Source: Dialister sp. UBA7295
GTDB lineage: Bacteria; Bacillota; Negativicutes; Veillonellales; Dialisteraceae
Direction of reading: 5' to 3'
NCBI GenBank assembly: GCA_002471975.1
Contig: DKQZ01000012.1
Coordinates: 21,940-64,775, forward strand
DNA: 42,836 nucleotides
In this document: piece by piece, positions 23,008 through 31,389 of the stretch
Layout: each line of letters starts with the position of its first letter
How positions within the stretch are numbered: position 1 is the first letter of the stretch
The notes under the pieces: model-generated
The model's database searches: none
What the model saw: only the letters and a program-made list of their open reading frames with translations
What the model was told of the DNA's origin: nothing
Made by a program: the position numbers and the translations under genes

Positions 23008-24378
23008 ATGGGTAAAATCAATCGGATCCTGATAGCCAACCGGGGAGAAATCGCCCTGCGTATTATCCGTGCCTGCCGGAAAACGGATAAAGTATCGATT
23101 CTTGTTTACTCGTCGGCTGACAGCAATACGAAACCGGTGGCGGAAGCAGATGAAGCTGTCTGTATCGGTCCGGCGCCGGCCGATCAGAGCTATCTGTCCA
23201 TTCCAGCCCTTCTTACGGCAGCCCGGCTCACCAATGCCGATGGTATCCATCCGGGCTATGGCTTCCTTTCGGAAAATGCGGAGTTTGCCCATCTCTGTGA
23301 AGAACGGGGACTCATCTTCATCGGGCCTTCCTCTAAAGCCATTTCACAGATGGGGGATAAGGCATCGGCGAGAAGCCTCATGAAGAAGGCGGGGGTTCCT
23401 GTCATTCCGGGAAGCGACGGAGTTGTCAATTCCTATGAAGAAGCTTTGGCTGTAGCTGAGAAGATCGGGTATCCGGTCCTCATCAAAGCAACTGCCGGGG
23501 GCGGAGGGAAAGGCATGCGCCTGGCGGAGAACAGGGAAGAACTGGAAAAGGAGATCAAGGAAGCCCGCCAGGAGGCAGGTAAAGCTTTCGGCAATGATGC
23601 CATTTATCTCGAACGGTTCTTCACAAGGGTTCACCATGTGGAAATACAGATTATGGCAGATCACTTTGGAAATGTCATAGCCCTGGGCGAACGGGACTGC
23701 TCCTCCCAGAGAAGACACCAGAAACTCATTGAAGAATCGCCTTCTCCCCTTATGACGCCCTGTCTTCGGAAATCCATGTGCGAAGCGGCAAAGAAGGCAG
23801 CACTTGCCTGCCATTACTCCGGTGCCGGAACCATCGAATTCATCGTGACTCCGGAGAGAGATTTCTATTTCATGGAGATGAATACCCGTATCCAGGTGGA
23901 ACACGGGGTGACGGAAGAAGCCACGGGTACAAAGTTGGTGGAAACCATGATTTCCATTGCCGATGGCAAAGAACTTCCCTGGAAGGAAGATCTCACGCCT
24001 GAAGGATGGACCATGGAATGCCGCATCAATGCGGAAGACCCGCTCCGGCATTTTGCCCCTTCTCCGGGAAGGCTTATCGACTATCGACCGCCCTATGGGG
24101 AAGGCATCCGGGTGGACTCTGCCATGCGGAAAGGAGCGGAAATCCCGCCCTATTATGATTCCATGATCGCCAAGCTCATCGTTCATGGAAAAGACAGGGA
24201 AGATGCAAGAAATAAAATGCTCTCGGCCCTGGACAACTTTAAAATTACCGGCGTGAAAACGACCATTCCCCTTCACAGGGCCATCCTTTCCTCTGAAGCA
24301 TTCATCCAGGGAGAAGTGGATACCATGTATGTGGAGCATCATCTGGAAGAACTGCTGAAAAAGGCGGAAAGTTATTGA
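23008..24378 (+). CDS. accC: biotin carboxylase subunit (AccC family), pxp-operon type
   Basis: 456 residues, the normal size. ATP-grasp features are KINRILIANRGEIALRI at the N-terminus, HPGYGFLSENAEFA, IKATAGGGGKGMR, GERDCSSQRRHQKLIEE, and the catalytic stretch MEMNTRIQVEH. The residue after that His is Gly where most AccC proteins have Pro. C-terminal PPYYDSMIAKLI is intact. It carboxylates biotin on the carrier protein encoded one base upstream. In several Firmicutes accB/accC pairs lie with pxpABC, and a special role in 5-oxoproline metabolism is likely but unproven. Confidence 0.92.
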   Translation: MGKINRILIANRGEIALRIIRACRKTDKVSILVYSSADSNTKPVAEADEAVCIGPAPADQSYLSIPALLTAARLTNADGIHPGYGFLSENAEFAHLCEERGLIFIGPSSKAISQMGDKASARSLMKKAGVPVIPGSDGVVNSYEEALAVAEKIGYPVLIKATAGGGGKGMRLAENREELEKEIKEARQEAGKAFGNDAIYLERFFTRVHHVEIQIMADHFGNVIALGERDCSSQRRHQKLIEESPSPLMTPCLRKSMCEAAKKAALACHYSGAGTIEFIVTPERDFYFMEMNTRIQVEHGVTEEATGTKLVETMISIADGKELPWKEDLTPEGWTMECRINAEDPLRHFAPSPGRLIDYRPPYGEGIRVDSAMRKGAEIPPYYDSMIAKLIVHGKDREDARNKMLSALDNFKITGVKTTIPLHRAILSSEAFIQGEVDTMYVEHHLEELLKKAESY

Positions 24379-24384
24379 GACAAT

Positions 24385-24418
24385 AAAAATCCGTGGACCA
24401 TTGGTTCACGGATTTTTT
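24385..24418 (+). terminator. terminator of the 5-oxoprolinase operon
   Basis: CCGTGGACC pairs with GGTTCACGG inside AAAAT...ATTTTTTAG. The A-rich 5' flank allows activity on minus as well, for the convergent AEC gene. Confidence 0.88.
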
Positions 24419-24521
24419 AGTCTGGGAATAGTGATAAGTGGTAAGTGGTGGCGGCGCTCGTCAGCTGAAAGCACGCTATTTTTATAATGAGTGATTTCCT
24501 GTTACCAACGTCTGACTGCTT

Positions 24522-25457
24522 TTATCCCACATAGAAGTAATAGGCGGGGAAGAGGATGCAGACGAAGAATAAAGTTGTTACGAGAAAGGCGGCAATCGTG
24601 ATATTGACGTTCAGTTTAAAAAGTCTTGCGGTGATGACTGCATTGATGGCAGAAGGGGTGGCCGAGGAAATAAGGATGGCTCCCAAAAGGATGGGATCAT
24701 CCGTATAGAGAGTGGCTATACCGGTAATGATGGCTGGTACAATGAGGAATTTCAGGGGAATGAGGACACAGGATTTTTTGAGGTACCGGGAGGCACCGTG
24801 AAAATCAATGAGGCAGCCCACGGGCATGAGAGAGACCCAGGCCAGGATATGGACCAGGTAATGGAAAAACCAGCCCACCACGGCAGGCCGTTCTATTTCA
24901 AAAATCTGGAAAGAGAGGCCCAGGATCATGCCGAGAATGGAAATCTGATTCCTGGTGAGGAACATTTTCCTGAAATTGAAAGACCACTGCATGCCGGCTG
25001 CATTGGAGGCATATTTCCCATAATAATACTGGGCCAGAGGGAAAGCACAGGCAACCATGAGCACATTCTGGGGCATGGCAAAGAGCTGGACGTAGGCAAA
25101 TCCTTCTTCTCCGTAAATAATGTAGGCACAGATGCCCCCGATGGTCCCGATGTTGGCCAGCATGGCACTCATGACGAGAGCTCCCTTGTCCCGCTCATCA
25201 GAGAAGATGGAAGAAAAGAAATGGGAAGCCATGAGACAGGAGATCAGGCACATGAACACGGAGAGAAGGGGGACCACGATAAGGGCCCCGCTGATGGGAA
25301 GGACCCAGAAACTCATGATGTTCAATACGGTCATCATGATAAGTACATTGAACAGGATGATCCGGTCACAAGTTTTGTCATTGATGATGCCTGCCTGCTT
25401 CAGGATATAACCCAGCGCCAGGGGCCCGAGGATATCGATGATGATCAGGAATCCCAT
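24522..25457 (-). CDS. AEC-family (auxin efflux carrier-like) transporter
   Basis: A 311-residue membrane protein with about ten helices. The start at 25457 (MGFLIIIDILGPLALGYIL) is chosen because GGGAGGTGAA lies just upstream; the frame runs open to 25514 without a ribosome site. The N-terminal pattern, the MLANIGTIGG segment in the middle and the repeated LMPVGCLI/ILISSATPSA segments in the second half match the Mem_trans domain. Bacterial members usually move malate, malonate or other organic acids, sometimes amino acids. No neighbour points to a substrate. Convergent with accC, divergent from rplM. Confidence 0.85.
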   Translation of the reverse strand: MGFLIIIDILGPLALGYILKQAGIINDKTCDRIILFNVLIMMTVLNIMSFWVLPISGALIVVPLLSVFMCLISCLMASHFFSSIFSDERDKGALVMSAMLANIGTIGGICAYIIYGEEGFAYVQLFAMPQNVLMVACAFPLAQYYYGKYASNAAGMQWSFNFRKMFLTRNQISILGMILGLSFQIFEIERPAVVGWFFHYLVHILAWVSLMPVGCLIDFHGASRYLKKSCVLIPLKFLIVPAIITGIATLYTDDPILLGAILISSATPSAINAVITARLFKLNVNITIAAFLVTTLFFVCILFPAYYFYVG

Positions 25458-25545
25458 GTCTTCACCTCCCACAAAGTTTACATTCATGATACGGCTTTTT
25501 AAAAAGAGGCGCAATAAGGGCTTTCATTTTTATTTCGCCTTTTAT

Positions 25546-25573
25546 ATAATACATATTATCTACTCTCCGTAAA
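25546..25573 (-). promoter_or_regulatory. possible promoter of the AEC gene
   Basis: Minus strand TTTACG (25568-25573), 16-base spacer, TATTAT (25546-25551). Confidence 0.4.
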
Positions 25574-25677
25574 GGGCCTTCCGGCCAGGGGAGAAAGGTC
25601 ATTTTTTCATCATAAAAATACCGAAATATCAGGGCTTCCTGTAATAAAATTTCTTTTAAAAATTATAGAAAATTCTG

Positions 25678-25706
25678 TTGACAGGGCCCCTTCAAAAAGG
25701 TATAAT
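25678..25706 (+). promoter_or_regulatory. consensus promoter of the rplM-rpsI operon
   Basis: TTGACA (25678-25683), a 17-base spacer and TATAAT (25701-25706) match the full consensus, as expected for ribosomal-protein genes. Confidence 0.92.
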
Positions 25707-25711
25707 ACTCC

Positions 25712-25785
25712 TTGTGAGATTTGTCCGGAAACCACTAGCCCCGGAGGAAGGACGAACTTGCGGCTCTGTTTTTTATTCAGGAGGA
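25712..25785 (+). promoter_or_regulatory. candidate L13 ribosomal-protein leader RNA
   Basis: The roughly 85-base untranslated leader contains GTCC...GGAC and CCGG...CCGG pairing possibilities around GGAAACC and GGAGGAAGGAC, then a T-rich stretch before the GGAGG. Firmicutes rplM genes commonly have an autoregulatory L13 leader; assignment here is by position and partial structure only. Confidence 0.5.
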
Positions 25786-25795
25786 ATCATTCATA

Positions 25796-26236
25796 ATGAA
25801 AACGACATTTATGGCCAATGCGGGAAACATTACCCGTAAATGGTATATCGTAGATGCTGCAGGACTGACCGTAGGCCGCCTCGCTGCCAACGTTGCCAAA
25901 GTTCTGTCCGGCAAAAATAAACCGACCTTTACGCCTCATGTGGATACCGGCGACAATGTAGTCATCATCAATGCTGACAAAGTCGTATTCACCGGCAAGA
26001 AAGAACTGAAGAAAGTTTACTTCCACTACACCGGTTACATCGGTGGCGACAGATACCAGAAAGCCGGAGATGCTCTCCGTGAAAAGCCGGTATGGGTTGT
26101 TGAACATGCAATCCGCGGCATGCTTCCGAAGAACAAGCTCGGCGCTCAGATGTATCGCAAGCTTCATGTATATGCAGGCGCAGAACATCCGCACGCAGCT
26201 CAGAAGCCGGAAGAATTAAAGTTTGATATCCGTTAA
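25796..26236 (+). CDS. rplM: 50S ribosomal protein L13
   Basis: 146 residues, full length. MKTTFMANAGNITRKWYIVDA, VGRLAANVAKVLSGKNKPTFTPH, VVIINADKVVFTGKK and the GMLPKNKLG motif are diagnostic. AGGAGG lies 11 bases before the ATG. It forms the usual L13-S9 operon with rpsI, 22 bases downstream. Confidence 0.98.
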   Translation: MKTTFMANAGNITRKWYIVDAAGLTVGRLAANVAKVLSGKNKPTFTPHVDTGDNVVIINADKVVFTGKKELKKVYFHYTGYIGGDRYQKAGDALREKPVWVVEHAIRGMLPKNKLGAQMYRKLHVYAGAEHPHAAQKPEELKFDIR

Positions 26237-26258
26237 CCGGAAGGGAAGGAAATAAGAA

Positions 26259-26651
26259 ATGGCAGAAGCTACATACTACGGCACCGGCCGCAGAAAGACA
26301 TCCGTTGCCAGAGTCCGTCTGGTACCGGGACAGGGTAACATCACTATCAATGGCCGCGATCTGAAGGATTACTTCGATCTGGCTACTCTCGAACTGATTA
26401 TTAAACAGCCGCTCGAACTGACTGGCACAACTTCCGCATATGACGTTATTGCCAACGTTAAAGGCGGCGGCCGTACAGGTCAGGCAGGTGCCATCCGTCA
26501 TGGTATCTCCCGCGCACTGCTCGACGTTGATGCAGACTACAGAAAAGTTCTCAAGAGCGCAGGTCTCCTGACCCGTGACCCGAGAATGAAAGAACGTAAG
26601 AAATACGGTCTCAAGAAAGCAAGAAAAGCAAGCCAGTTCTCCAAACGTTAA
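26259..26651 (+). CDS. rpsI: 30S ribosomal protein S9
   Basis: 130 residues. YYGTGRRKTSVARVRLVPG at the N-terminus, GQAGAIRHGISRALL in the middle and the basic tail ending RKASQFSKR, whose terminal Arg reaches the P-site tRNA in the ribosome. AAGGAAATAAGAA precedes the ATG. Followed by a strong terminator. Confidence 0.98.
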   Translation: MAEATYYGTGRRKTSVARVRLVPGQGNITINGRDLKDYFDLATLELIIKQPLELTGTTSAYDVIANVKGGGRTGQAGAIRHGISRALLDVDADYRKVLKSAGLLTRDPRMKERKKYGLKKARKASQFSKR

Positions 26652-26665
26652 TTATTGGAATACTG

Positions 26666-26696
26666 CAAAGGACACCCTTTATGGGTGTCCTTTTTG
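26666..26696 (+). terminator. terminator of rplM-rpsI
   Basis: AAAGGACACCC pairs with GGGTGTCCTTT around TTTAT, followed by TTTTTGC. Confidence 0.92.
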
Positions 26697-26725
26697 CTGG
26701 TTGAGATAGAGTCATTGGCGCTGAC

Positions 26726-26850
26726 CGTGATTCGCGAATCGCGAAGGCGGCGTCCCTGACGGACGCATTTTTTGATATGGGAGATTGTGCCGAATAAAAA
26801 GAGCCACTTTCGCTGATCGCGAATCGTGAACGTGACGCTCCCGGCAGGGT
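26726..26850. repeat. two degenerate palindrome-bearing repeats with a terminator-like hairpin
   Basis: The first unit holds the 12-base palindrome GATTCGCGAATC and then GCGTCC-CTGAC-GGACGC with seven T's (26750-26773). The second unit, from about 26813, repeats GATCGCGAATCGTGAACG followed by GACGCTCCC. This fills most of the 300-base gap after rpsI; no gene is seen in it. Confidence 0.55.
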
Positions 26851-26915
26851 ACTTTATTTGTGATCCTGCTTATTTCCACAATTTCAACTTGTAGCCATAA
26901 AAGGGGCTCATGTCG

Positions 26916-26921
26916 TATAAT
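26916..26921 (+). promoter_or_regulatory. -10 element ahead of the RM-like gene
   Basis: Perfect TATAAT 31 bases before the start codon; no convincing -35 at 16-18 bases. Confidence 0.4.
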
Positions 26922-26952
26922 AAAATGGAAATATACTTTGAGGAGGCTTATT

Positions 26953-28431
26953 ATGGTACCTGTTATGTCTGCGGAAGATATACATGATGCTACAGAGACG
27001 TTTGAAAGGTATGGCGTTCCGGCGGACCGCATTTTTAATGAGGTCATGCGGGCGAGGTATCTGGATTACGTCCTTTTTTTAAAACCGGAAAATGTGCAGT
27101 ATGGTATTTCCATTGAAGATCTTTATGAAAATATGAAGAAAACCTCGGACCGTCTTGGACTCTATGAGGGCGATGAGGATCTGTATGTGAAGGCCTATAC
27201 CTTTGCCCTCCGGGTTGACCCCATGGTTTTTGCTCCCGGCGTGGGTGAGCGAAACCGACAGCTCCAGCTGCTCCTGGCAGAGGTGGTAGAGAAGGCAAAG
27301 AAGGCAAAGAGCAAGGTCCTTTTCAGCGGTGTGGAATCTTATATGATTTATCTCGCCCATATTGCCGATCAGCTGCCGGATAAAAGGCTTGCTTTTGCCG
27401 TAAAGGATGACCTATGGAAGAAGCGTCTCCAGCTCGTATTTCCAAGGTGCCGTCTCATGACGACTGCCGAAATTGAGAAGGATACCGAAACCTACGATTA
27501 TATCTTTAATGAGGAAACGGAAAATGTGGGAAATACGGCAGCTCTCCTGAAACGGCTGAGTGGGGAAGGCGCCATGGATACCCTTATTTCCGTGGAAGCC
27601 ATGATGGATGAAAGCAATGAATCGGGATCGGCCAGACAGGAAATGGCGGGTTCCGGGAAACTTTCCGCCTTCTATGACGCTGCCGTGGCAGGAAGGGAAT
27701 ATGATTTCCTGCGGTTCGTGCCATCTTCAGATACCATTTCCTTCGGGGAAACGGATTTCTCCGGGGAATCACTGAAGCTGGATGAGAAACTGTCCCTTCC
27801 TTTGGAAACCTTCAGAGAGGCAGGGGAATGGAATTATGATATCTATGCTTTCAATGGTTCTCCTGCCATTCAGGCCATTCTTTCTGCCAATGTGCTGCAG
27901 ATGGAGCATACCGTGGGAAGTGAATATGAACTCGTAAAGCCGGCTCCGCTCCCAAAAGGCACTTATGCGCAGCTCCAGGCAGAAAATATCGAAGATTATG
28001 GTCTGGACCTTTCGGACGCAGCGGAAGGCACTTTTGATGAGGGAAATGAAGAAATCCTTCTCAAAGGGGGAGACCTGGCATTTACCCTCTATCGCGGACG
28101 GTTTACCATGGCCGTCATCCCGGAGGGACTGGAATTCCTGGCAGGCCATGGAGTCTATGGATTCCGCAGCAGGAAAGCGTATACGGCTCCATTCCTGAAG
28201 CTTTATCTCGATGGTCCTGTGGGTCATCTGTTTCTTGAGAATATGAAGGCCGGGAATGGTTACAACCTGGCCGCATCCAGGGTCCTCCGCACACCGCTTC
28301 CATCGGCTGATGAAGAAACGATTTCCCAGGCCGACAGGCTCTGCAGGAATGCGGTTTCCCAGCTGGCAGCGGCGGAAAAGAAATGGAAGGATGCAAAGCG
28401 TCTTTCCGTGGGCCTTATGATGGGACATTAA
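26953..28431 (+). CDS. unknown protein resembling a degenerate N-6 methylase/HsdS fusion
   Basis: 492 residues; the start at 26953 has GAGGAGG 6 bases upstream. I recognise no characterised family with certainty. The middle, around residues 110-230, has the rhythm of an N-6 adenine methylase Rossmann core. TYDYIFNEETENVGN sits where such enzymes have the catalytic NPPY/F motif, so the catalytic residues are absent. From about residue 368, LLKGGDLAFTLYRGRFTMAVIP, then PFLKLYLDGPVGHLFL, then LRTPLPSADEETISQADRL resemble the target-recognition and spacer pattern of type I S subunits. No restriction gene is nearby; it sits between rpsI and rdgB, 11 bases ahead of the latter. A DNA-binding, non-methylating protein is one possibility. 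Confidence 0.5.
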   Translation: MVPVMSAEDIHDATETFERYGVPADRIFNEVMRARYLDYVLFLKPENVQYGISIEDLYENMKKTSDRLGLYEGDEDLYVKAYTFALRVDPMVFAPGVGERNRQLQLLLAEVVEKAKKAKSKVLFSGVESYMIYLAHIADQLPDKRLAFAVKDDLWKKRLQLVFPRCRLMTTAEIEKDTETYDYIFNEETENVGNTAALLKRLSGEGAMDTLISVEAMMDESNESGSARQEMAGSGKLSAFYDAAVAGREYDFLRFVPSSDTISFGETDFSGESLKLDEKLSLPLETFREAGEWNYDIYAFNGSPAIQAILSANVLQMEHTVGSEYELVKPAPLPKGTYAQLQAENIEDYGLDLSDAAEGTFDEGNEEILLKGGDLAFTLYRGRFTMAVIPEGLEFLAGHGVYGFRSRKAYTAPFLKLYLDGPVGHLFLENMKAGNGYNLAASRVLRTPLPSADEETISQADRLCRNAVSQLAAAEKKWKDAKRLSVGLMMGH

Positions 28432-28442
28432 CAGGAGGCACT

Positions 28443-29039
28443 ATGAAAATCGTTCTTGCAACACATAATGAGGGAAAAATCAGGGAATTCCGGAAAGCCT
28501 TTGCCGGAATCGGCTGGGAAGCCATTCCTGTATCTGACGTGTCCGATGCGCCGGATCCGGAAGAAACGGGGACCACGTTTGAGGAAAATGCGCTGCAGAA
28601 GGCCCATTACTATGCCAAAGCTACCGGGCTTCCGGTGCTTTCCGATGATTCGGGAATCGTAGCAGACATCCTGGGGGACAAGCCGGGGATTTATTCCGCC
28701 CGCTATGCGGGACACCACGGAGATGATGAGGCCAACAATCAGAAACTGATTCGCGATCTGGCTCCCTATACCGGGGAAGACAGGAAAGGTCATTACGTCT
28801 GCGTGGTGTCCCTCGTGTGGCCGGATGGGAGGGAACTGACTGCTGAAGGCTCCTGCTATGGAATCATCCGTGATTTCTATCAGGGCACCGGCGGATTCGG
28901 TTATGATCCTCTCTTTTACCTCCCGGAATATGGGAAAACCATGGCGGAACTTCCCATGGAAGAAAAGAATAAAATCAGCCATCGGGGCAGGGCACTTCGC
29001 AAGCTTCTTGCAAAGCTGGCCGATGAGCCGAAGGACTGA
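28443..29039 (+). CDS. rdgB: XTP/dITP diphosphatase (RdgB/HAM1)
   Basis: Removes non-canonical purine triphosphates such as dITP and XTP from the nucleotide pool. 198 residues, normal length. Motifs are MKIVLATHNEGKIREF at the N-terminus, ETGTTFEENALQKA, LSDDSGIVADIL, PGIYSARYAG, GFGYDPLF and the C-terminal KISHRGRAL. The start at 28443 follows AGGAGG by 5 bases; the open frame upstream overlaps the previous gene. The preceding gene lies 11 bases away, so the two are probably co-transcribed. Confidence 0.96.
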   Translation: MKIVLATHNEGKIREFRKAFAGIGWEAIPVSDVSDAPDPEETGTTFEENALQKAHYYAKATGLPVLSDDSGIVADILGDKPGIYSARYAGHHGDDEANNQKLIRDLAPYTGEDRKGHYVCVVSLVWPDGRELTAEGSCYGIIRDFYQGTGGFGYDPLFYLPEYGKTMAELPMEEKNKISHRGRALRKLLAKLADEPKD

Positions 29040-29105
29040 TATTTCCACAAATGGATAGAGTTTATACTTATTGATACATAAAAGGTATACATGTTGGAAA
29101 ACTGT

Positions 29106-29134
29106 TTTCAAAACAGGTAACCTTATGTTATAAT
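29106..29134 (+). promoter_or_regulatory. promoter of speD
   Basis: TTTCAA (29106-29111), 17-base spacer, and an extended -10 TGT-TATAAT (29126-29134). Confidence 0.65.
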
Positions 29135-29179
29135 TGGAATGTTCCATTCCAGAACAGGAAAAGGGGTGGCACTCTACTG

Positions 29180-29962
29180 ATGAAAAAAAGCAAGTTAAAA
29201 CTTTTTGGTTTCAACAATCTGACGAAGACCTTAAGCTTCAATATGTACGACATCTGTTATGCCAGCACAGAAGAAGAGAGGAATAAATACATCGCCTACA
29301 TTGATGATGAGTACAGTGCCCCGCGGCTGACGGAGGTCCTGAAAAAAGTAGCTTCCATGATTGGCGCGCAGATCCTCAATATCGCCCAGCAGGACTATGA
29401 CCCCCAGGGAGCCAGCGTGACCATGCTGATTGCGGAAGAGGAAGTGGAAAAAACGGGACCGGAAAAGCAGGATGTGGTGGCCCATCTGGACAAAAGCCAT
29501 ATCACCGTCCATACTTATCCGGAAATGCATCCCCAGGACGGCATCTGTACCTTCCGGGCAGATATCGACGTTTCCACCTGCGGCAAGATTTCTCCCCTGA
29601 AGGCCCTGAATTTCCTGCTCCGTTCCTTTGATGCGGATATTGTCATCACGGACTACCGGGTCCGGGGATTCACCAGGGATGTGAACGGGAAAAAGATTTT
29701 CATCGACCATCGCATCAATTCCATCCAGAATTACATGGCGCCGGACCTTCGGCACAAGTATGATATGATTGACGTGAATGTGTACCAGGAAAATATTTTC
29801 CATACCAAAATGATCCTTCATGATTTCCTGCTGGACAATTATTTATTCGACATGAAGGAAAAGGATCTGGACAGAAAAGAAGTCAAACGGATCCGCCGTC
29901 TGCTGAAGCAGGAAATGTATGAAATCTACAATGGCCGGAACATGCCGGCAATCAGAGACTGA
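29180..29962 (+). CDS. speD: S-adenosylmethionine decarboxylase proenzyme
   Basis: Makes decarboxylated AdoMet, the aminopropyl donor for spermidine. The 260-residue protein is of the long E. coli SpeD type, rather than the short Bacillus/Thermotoga form. LFGFNNLTKTLSFNMYDICYA, AQQDYDPQGASVT and VNVYQENIFHTKM match closely. Self-cleavage should occur before Ser106 in AHLDKSHITVHTYPE, leaving the pyruvoyl cofactor. SpeE is not in the window. GGGGTGG lies about 10 bases before the ATG. Malic enzyme follows after 27 bases. Confidence 0.95.
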   Translation: MKKSKLKLFGFNNLTKTLSFNMYDICYASTEEERNKYIAYIDDEYSAPRLTEVLKKVASMIGAQILNIAQQDYDPQGASVTMLIAEEEVEKTGPEKQDVVAHLDKSHITVHTYPEMHPQDGICTFRADIDVSTCGKISPLKALNFLLRSFDADIVITDYRVRGFTRDVNGKKIFIDHRINSIQNYMAPDLRHKYDMIDVNVYQENIFHTKMILHDFLLDNYLFDMKEKDLDRKEVKRIRRLLKQEMYEIYNGRNMPAIRD

Positions 29963-29989
29963 ATTCCATATTATTTTAAGGAGGAAAAA

Positions 29990-31204
29990 ATGGATACAGC
30001 AAAACTGAAGGAAGAAGCGATTGCTCTTCGCAAAGAAAAACATCAGATGATCAAGACCGCTCTCAATGCGGACATGAAAGACGGCCATGACCTGGCCATC
30101 GTTTACACTCCGGGCGTAGCTGCTCCCTGCCTGGAAATCAAGAAAGATGAAGACCTGTCCCTGGAAATGACCTGGAGAGGCAATGTCGTAGCCGTTATTT
30201 CTGATGGCACCCGTGTCCTCGGCCTTGGTGATATCGGCGCTGCTGCCGCTATGCCGGTTATGGAAGGCAAATCTGCTCTGTACAAGAGATTCGGTCAGAT
30301 CGATGCGATTCCGATCGTTCTCGATACCAAAGACAAAGATGAATTCATCCACACCGTAAAACTTTTGGAAAAGAATTTTGCCGGCATCAACCTGGAAGAT
30401 ATTTCCTCCCCGAAATGCTATGACATCGAAGATGAACTGAAGAAGATCATGAACATCCCCGTATTCCATGATGACCAGCATGGCACGGCTATCGCAGCCC
30501 TGGCAGCACTTTTGGGTGCCCTCAAAGTCACCGGCAAGAAGATTGATGAAATCAAAGTTGTCATGAATGGCGCAGGTGCAGCAGGTACCGCAATTGCCCG
30601 CCTCCTTCTGGAAGACGGCGTAAAACCGGAAAATATGACCATCCTTAATTCCAAAGGCATTCTCTATGACAATGGCAAGAGAGACCGCGTACAGCAGGAA
30701 CTGATTAAGAAATGCAATCCTGAAAACAAGACCGGTACTTTTGCCGATGCCGTCAAAGGGGCAGATGTTCTCATCGGCTGCTCCGCACCGGGCGTATTCA
30801 ACAATGATGCCATCAAGGCTATGGCTGATCACAGCATCGTATTTGCCATGGCAAACCCGGTACCGGAAATCATGTATGAAGAAGCTATGGAAAAAGGCGT
30901 ATACATTTACGGCTCCGGCAGAAGCGATATGCCAAACCAGGTCAACAACTCCTCTGTATTCCCGGGCCTCTTCCGGGGTGCCCTGGATGTAAGAGCACGC
31001 CAGATCAACGAAGAAATGAAACTCGCTGCCGCTCATGCACTCGCAGATCTTGCAGCAACCTGTGAAAATATGGATGCAAACCATGTAGTGGTTGACGTAT
31101 TTGATGAAAGAGTTCCCTTCGAAGTTGCAAAAGCAGTAGCAAAAGCAGCTATTGCATCCGGCGTAGCAAGAGCCAAAGAACTTCCTGAAAAGTACAGAGA
31201 CTGA
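29990..31204 (+). CDS. NAD(P)-dependent malic enzyme (malate to pyruvate and CO2)
   Basis: Oxidative decarboxylation of malate, linking C4 acids to pyruvate. 404 residues, the short bacterial form without a phosphotransacetylase-like tail. The catalytic Tyr39 lies in VYTPGVAAP and Lys94 in MEGKSALYKRFG. Metal ligands Glu136-Asp137 and Asp161-Asp162 lie in INLEDIS and FHDDQHGTA. The nucleotide-binding turn is NGAGAAGTA (193-201). Codon use is cleaner than in the neighbours, suggesting high expression, and AAGGAGG lies 5 bases before the ATG. NAD versus NADP preference is not decided. Confidence 0.95.
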   Translation: MDTAKLKEEAIALRKEKHQMIKTALNADMKDGHDLAIVYTPGVAAPCLEIKKDEDLSLEMTWRGNVVAVISDGTRVLGLGDIGAAAAMPVMEGKSALYKRFGQIDAIPIVLDTKDKDEFIHTVKLLEKNFAGINLEDISSPKCYDIEDELKKIMNIPVFHDDQHGTAIAALAALLGALKVTGKKIDEIKVVMNGAGAAGTAIARLLLEDGVKPENMTILNSKGILYDNGKRDRVQQELIKKCNPENKTGTFADAVKGADVLIGCSAPGVFNNDAIKAMADHSIVFAMANPVPEIMYEEAMEKGVYIYGSGRSDMPNQVNNSSVFPGLFRGALDVRARQINEEMKLAAAHALADLAATCENMDANHVVVDVFDERVPFEVAKAVAKAAIASGVARAKELPEKYRD

Positions 31205-31226
31205 ATTCTGATTGATAACTGAAATA

Positions 31227-31264
31227 AAAACCGTGAGACAGGAAAAGTTTCACGGTTTTATTTT
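31227..31264 (+). terminator. terminator of speD-malic enzyme
   Basis: AAAACCGTGA (31227-31236) pairs with TCACGGTTTT (31250-31259), then ATTTTG. Confidence 0.85.
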
Positions 31265-31312
31265 GCCCGGATGAATTTAAAAGTTTCTTCAAAAGCTCCG
31301 GCATCCCGTTCC

Positions 31313-31343
31313 CATTGCCCAAGCGGGCAATGAAGTATATAAT
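31313..31343 (+). promoter_or_regulatory. promoter of cca-pbp with an overlapping inverted repeat
   Basis: TTGCCC (31315-31320), 17-base spacer, TATAAT (31338-31343). A perfect 8-base inverted repeat CATTGCCC/GGGCAATG (31313-31320, 31325-31332) covers the -35 and half of the spacer, an operator-like position. Confidence 0.6.
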
Positions 31344-31389
31344 AGATTTCATAAAGAATGGGGAAGTGTTTCCCGGAAAGGAGGGACCC

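Noticed and set aside
29843..31084. Minus-strand open frame of 413 codons opposite malic enzyme
   Set aside because: Malic enzyme is full length on plus; the antisense frame is a by-product of its codon bias.
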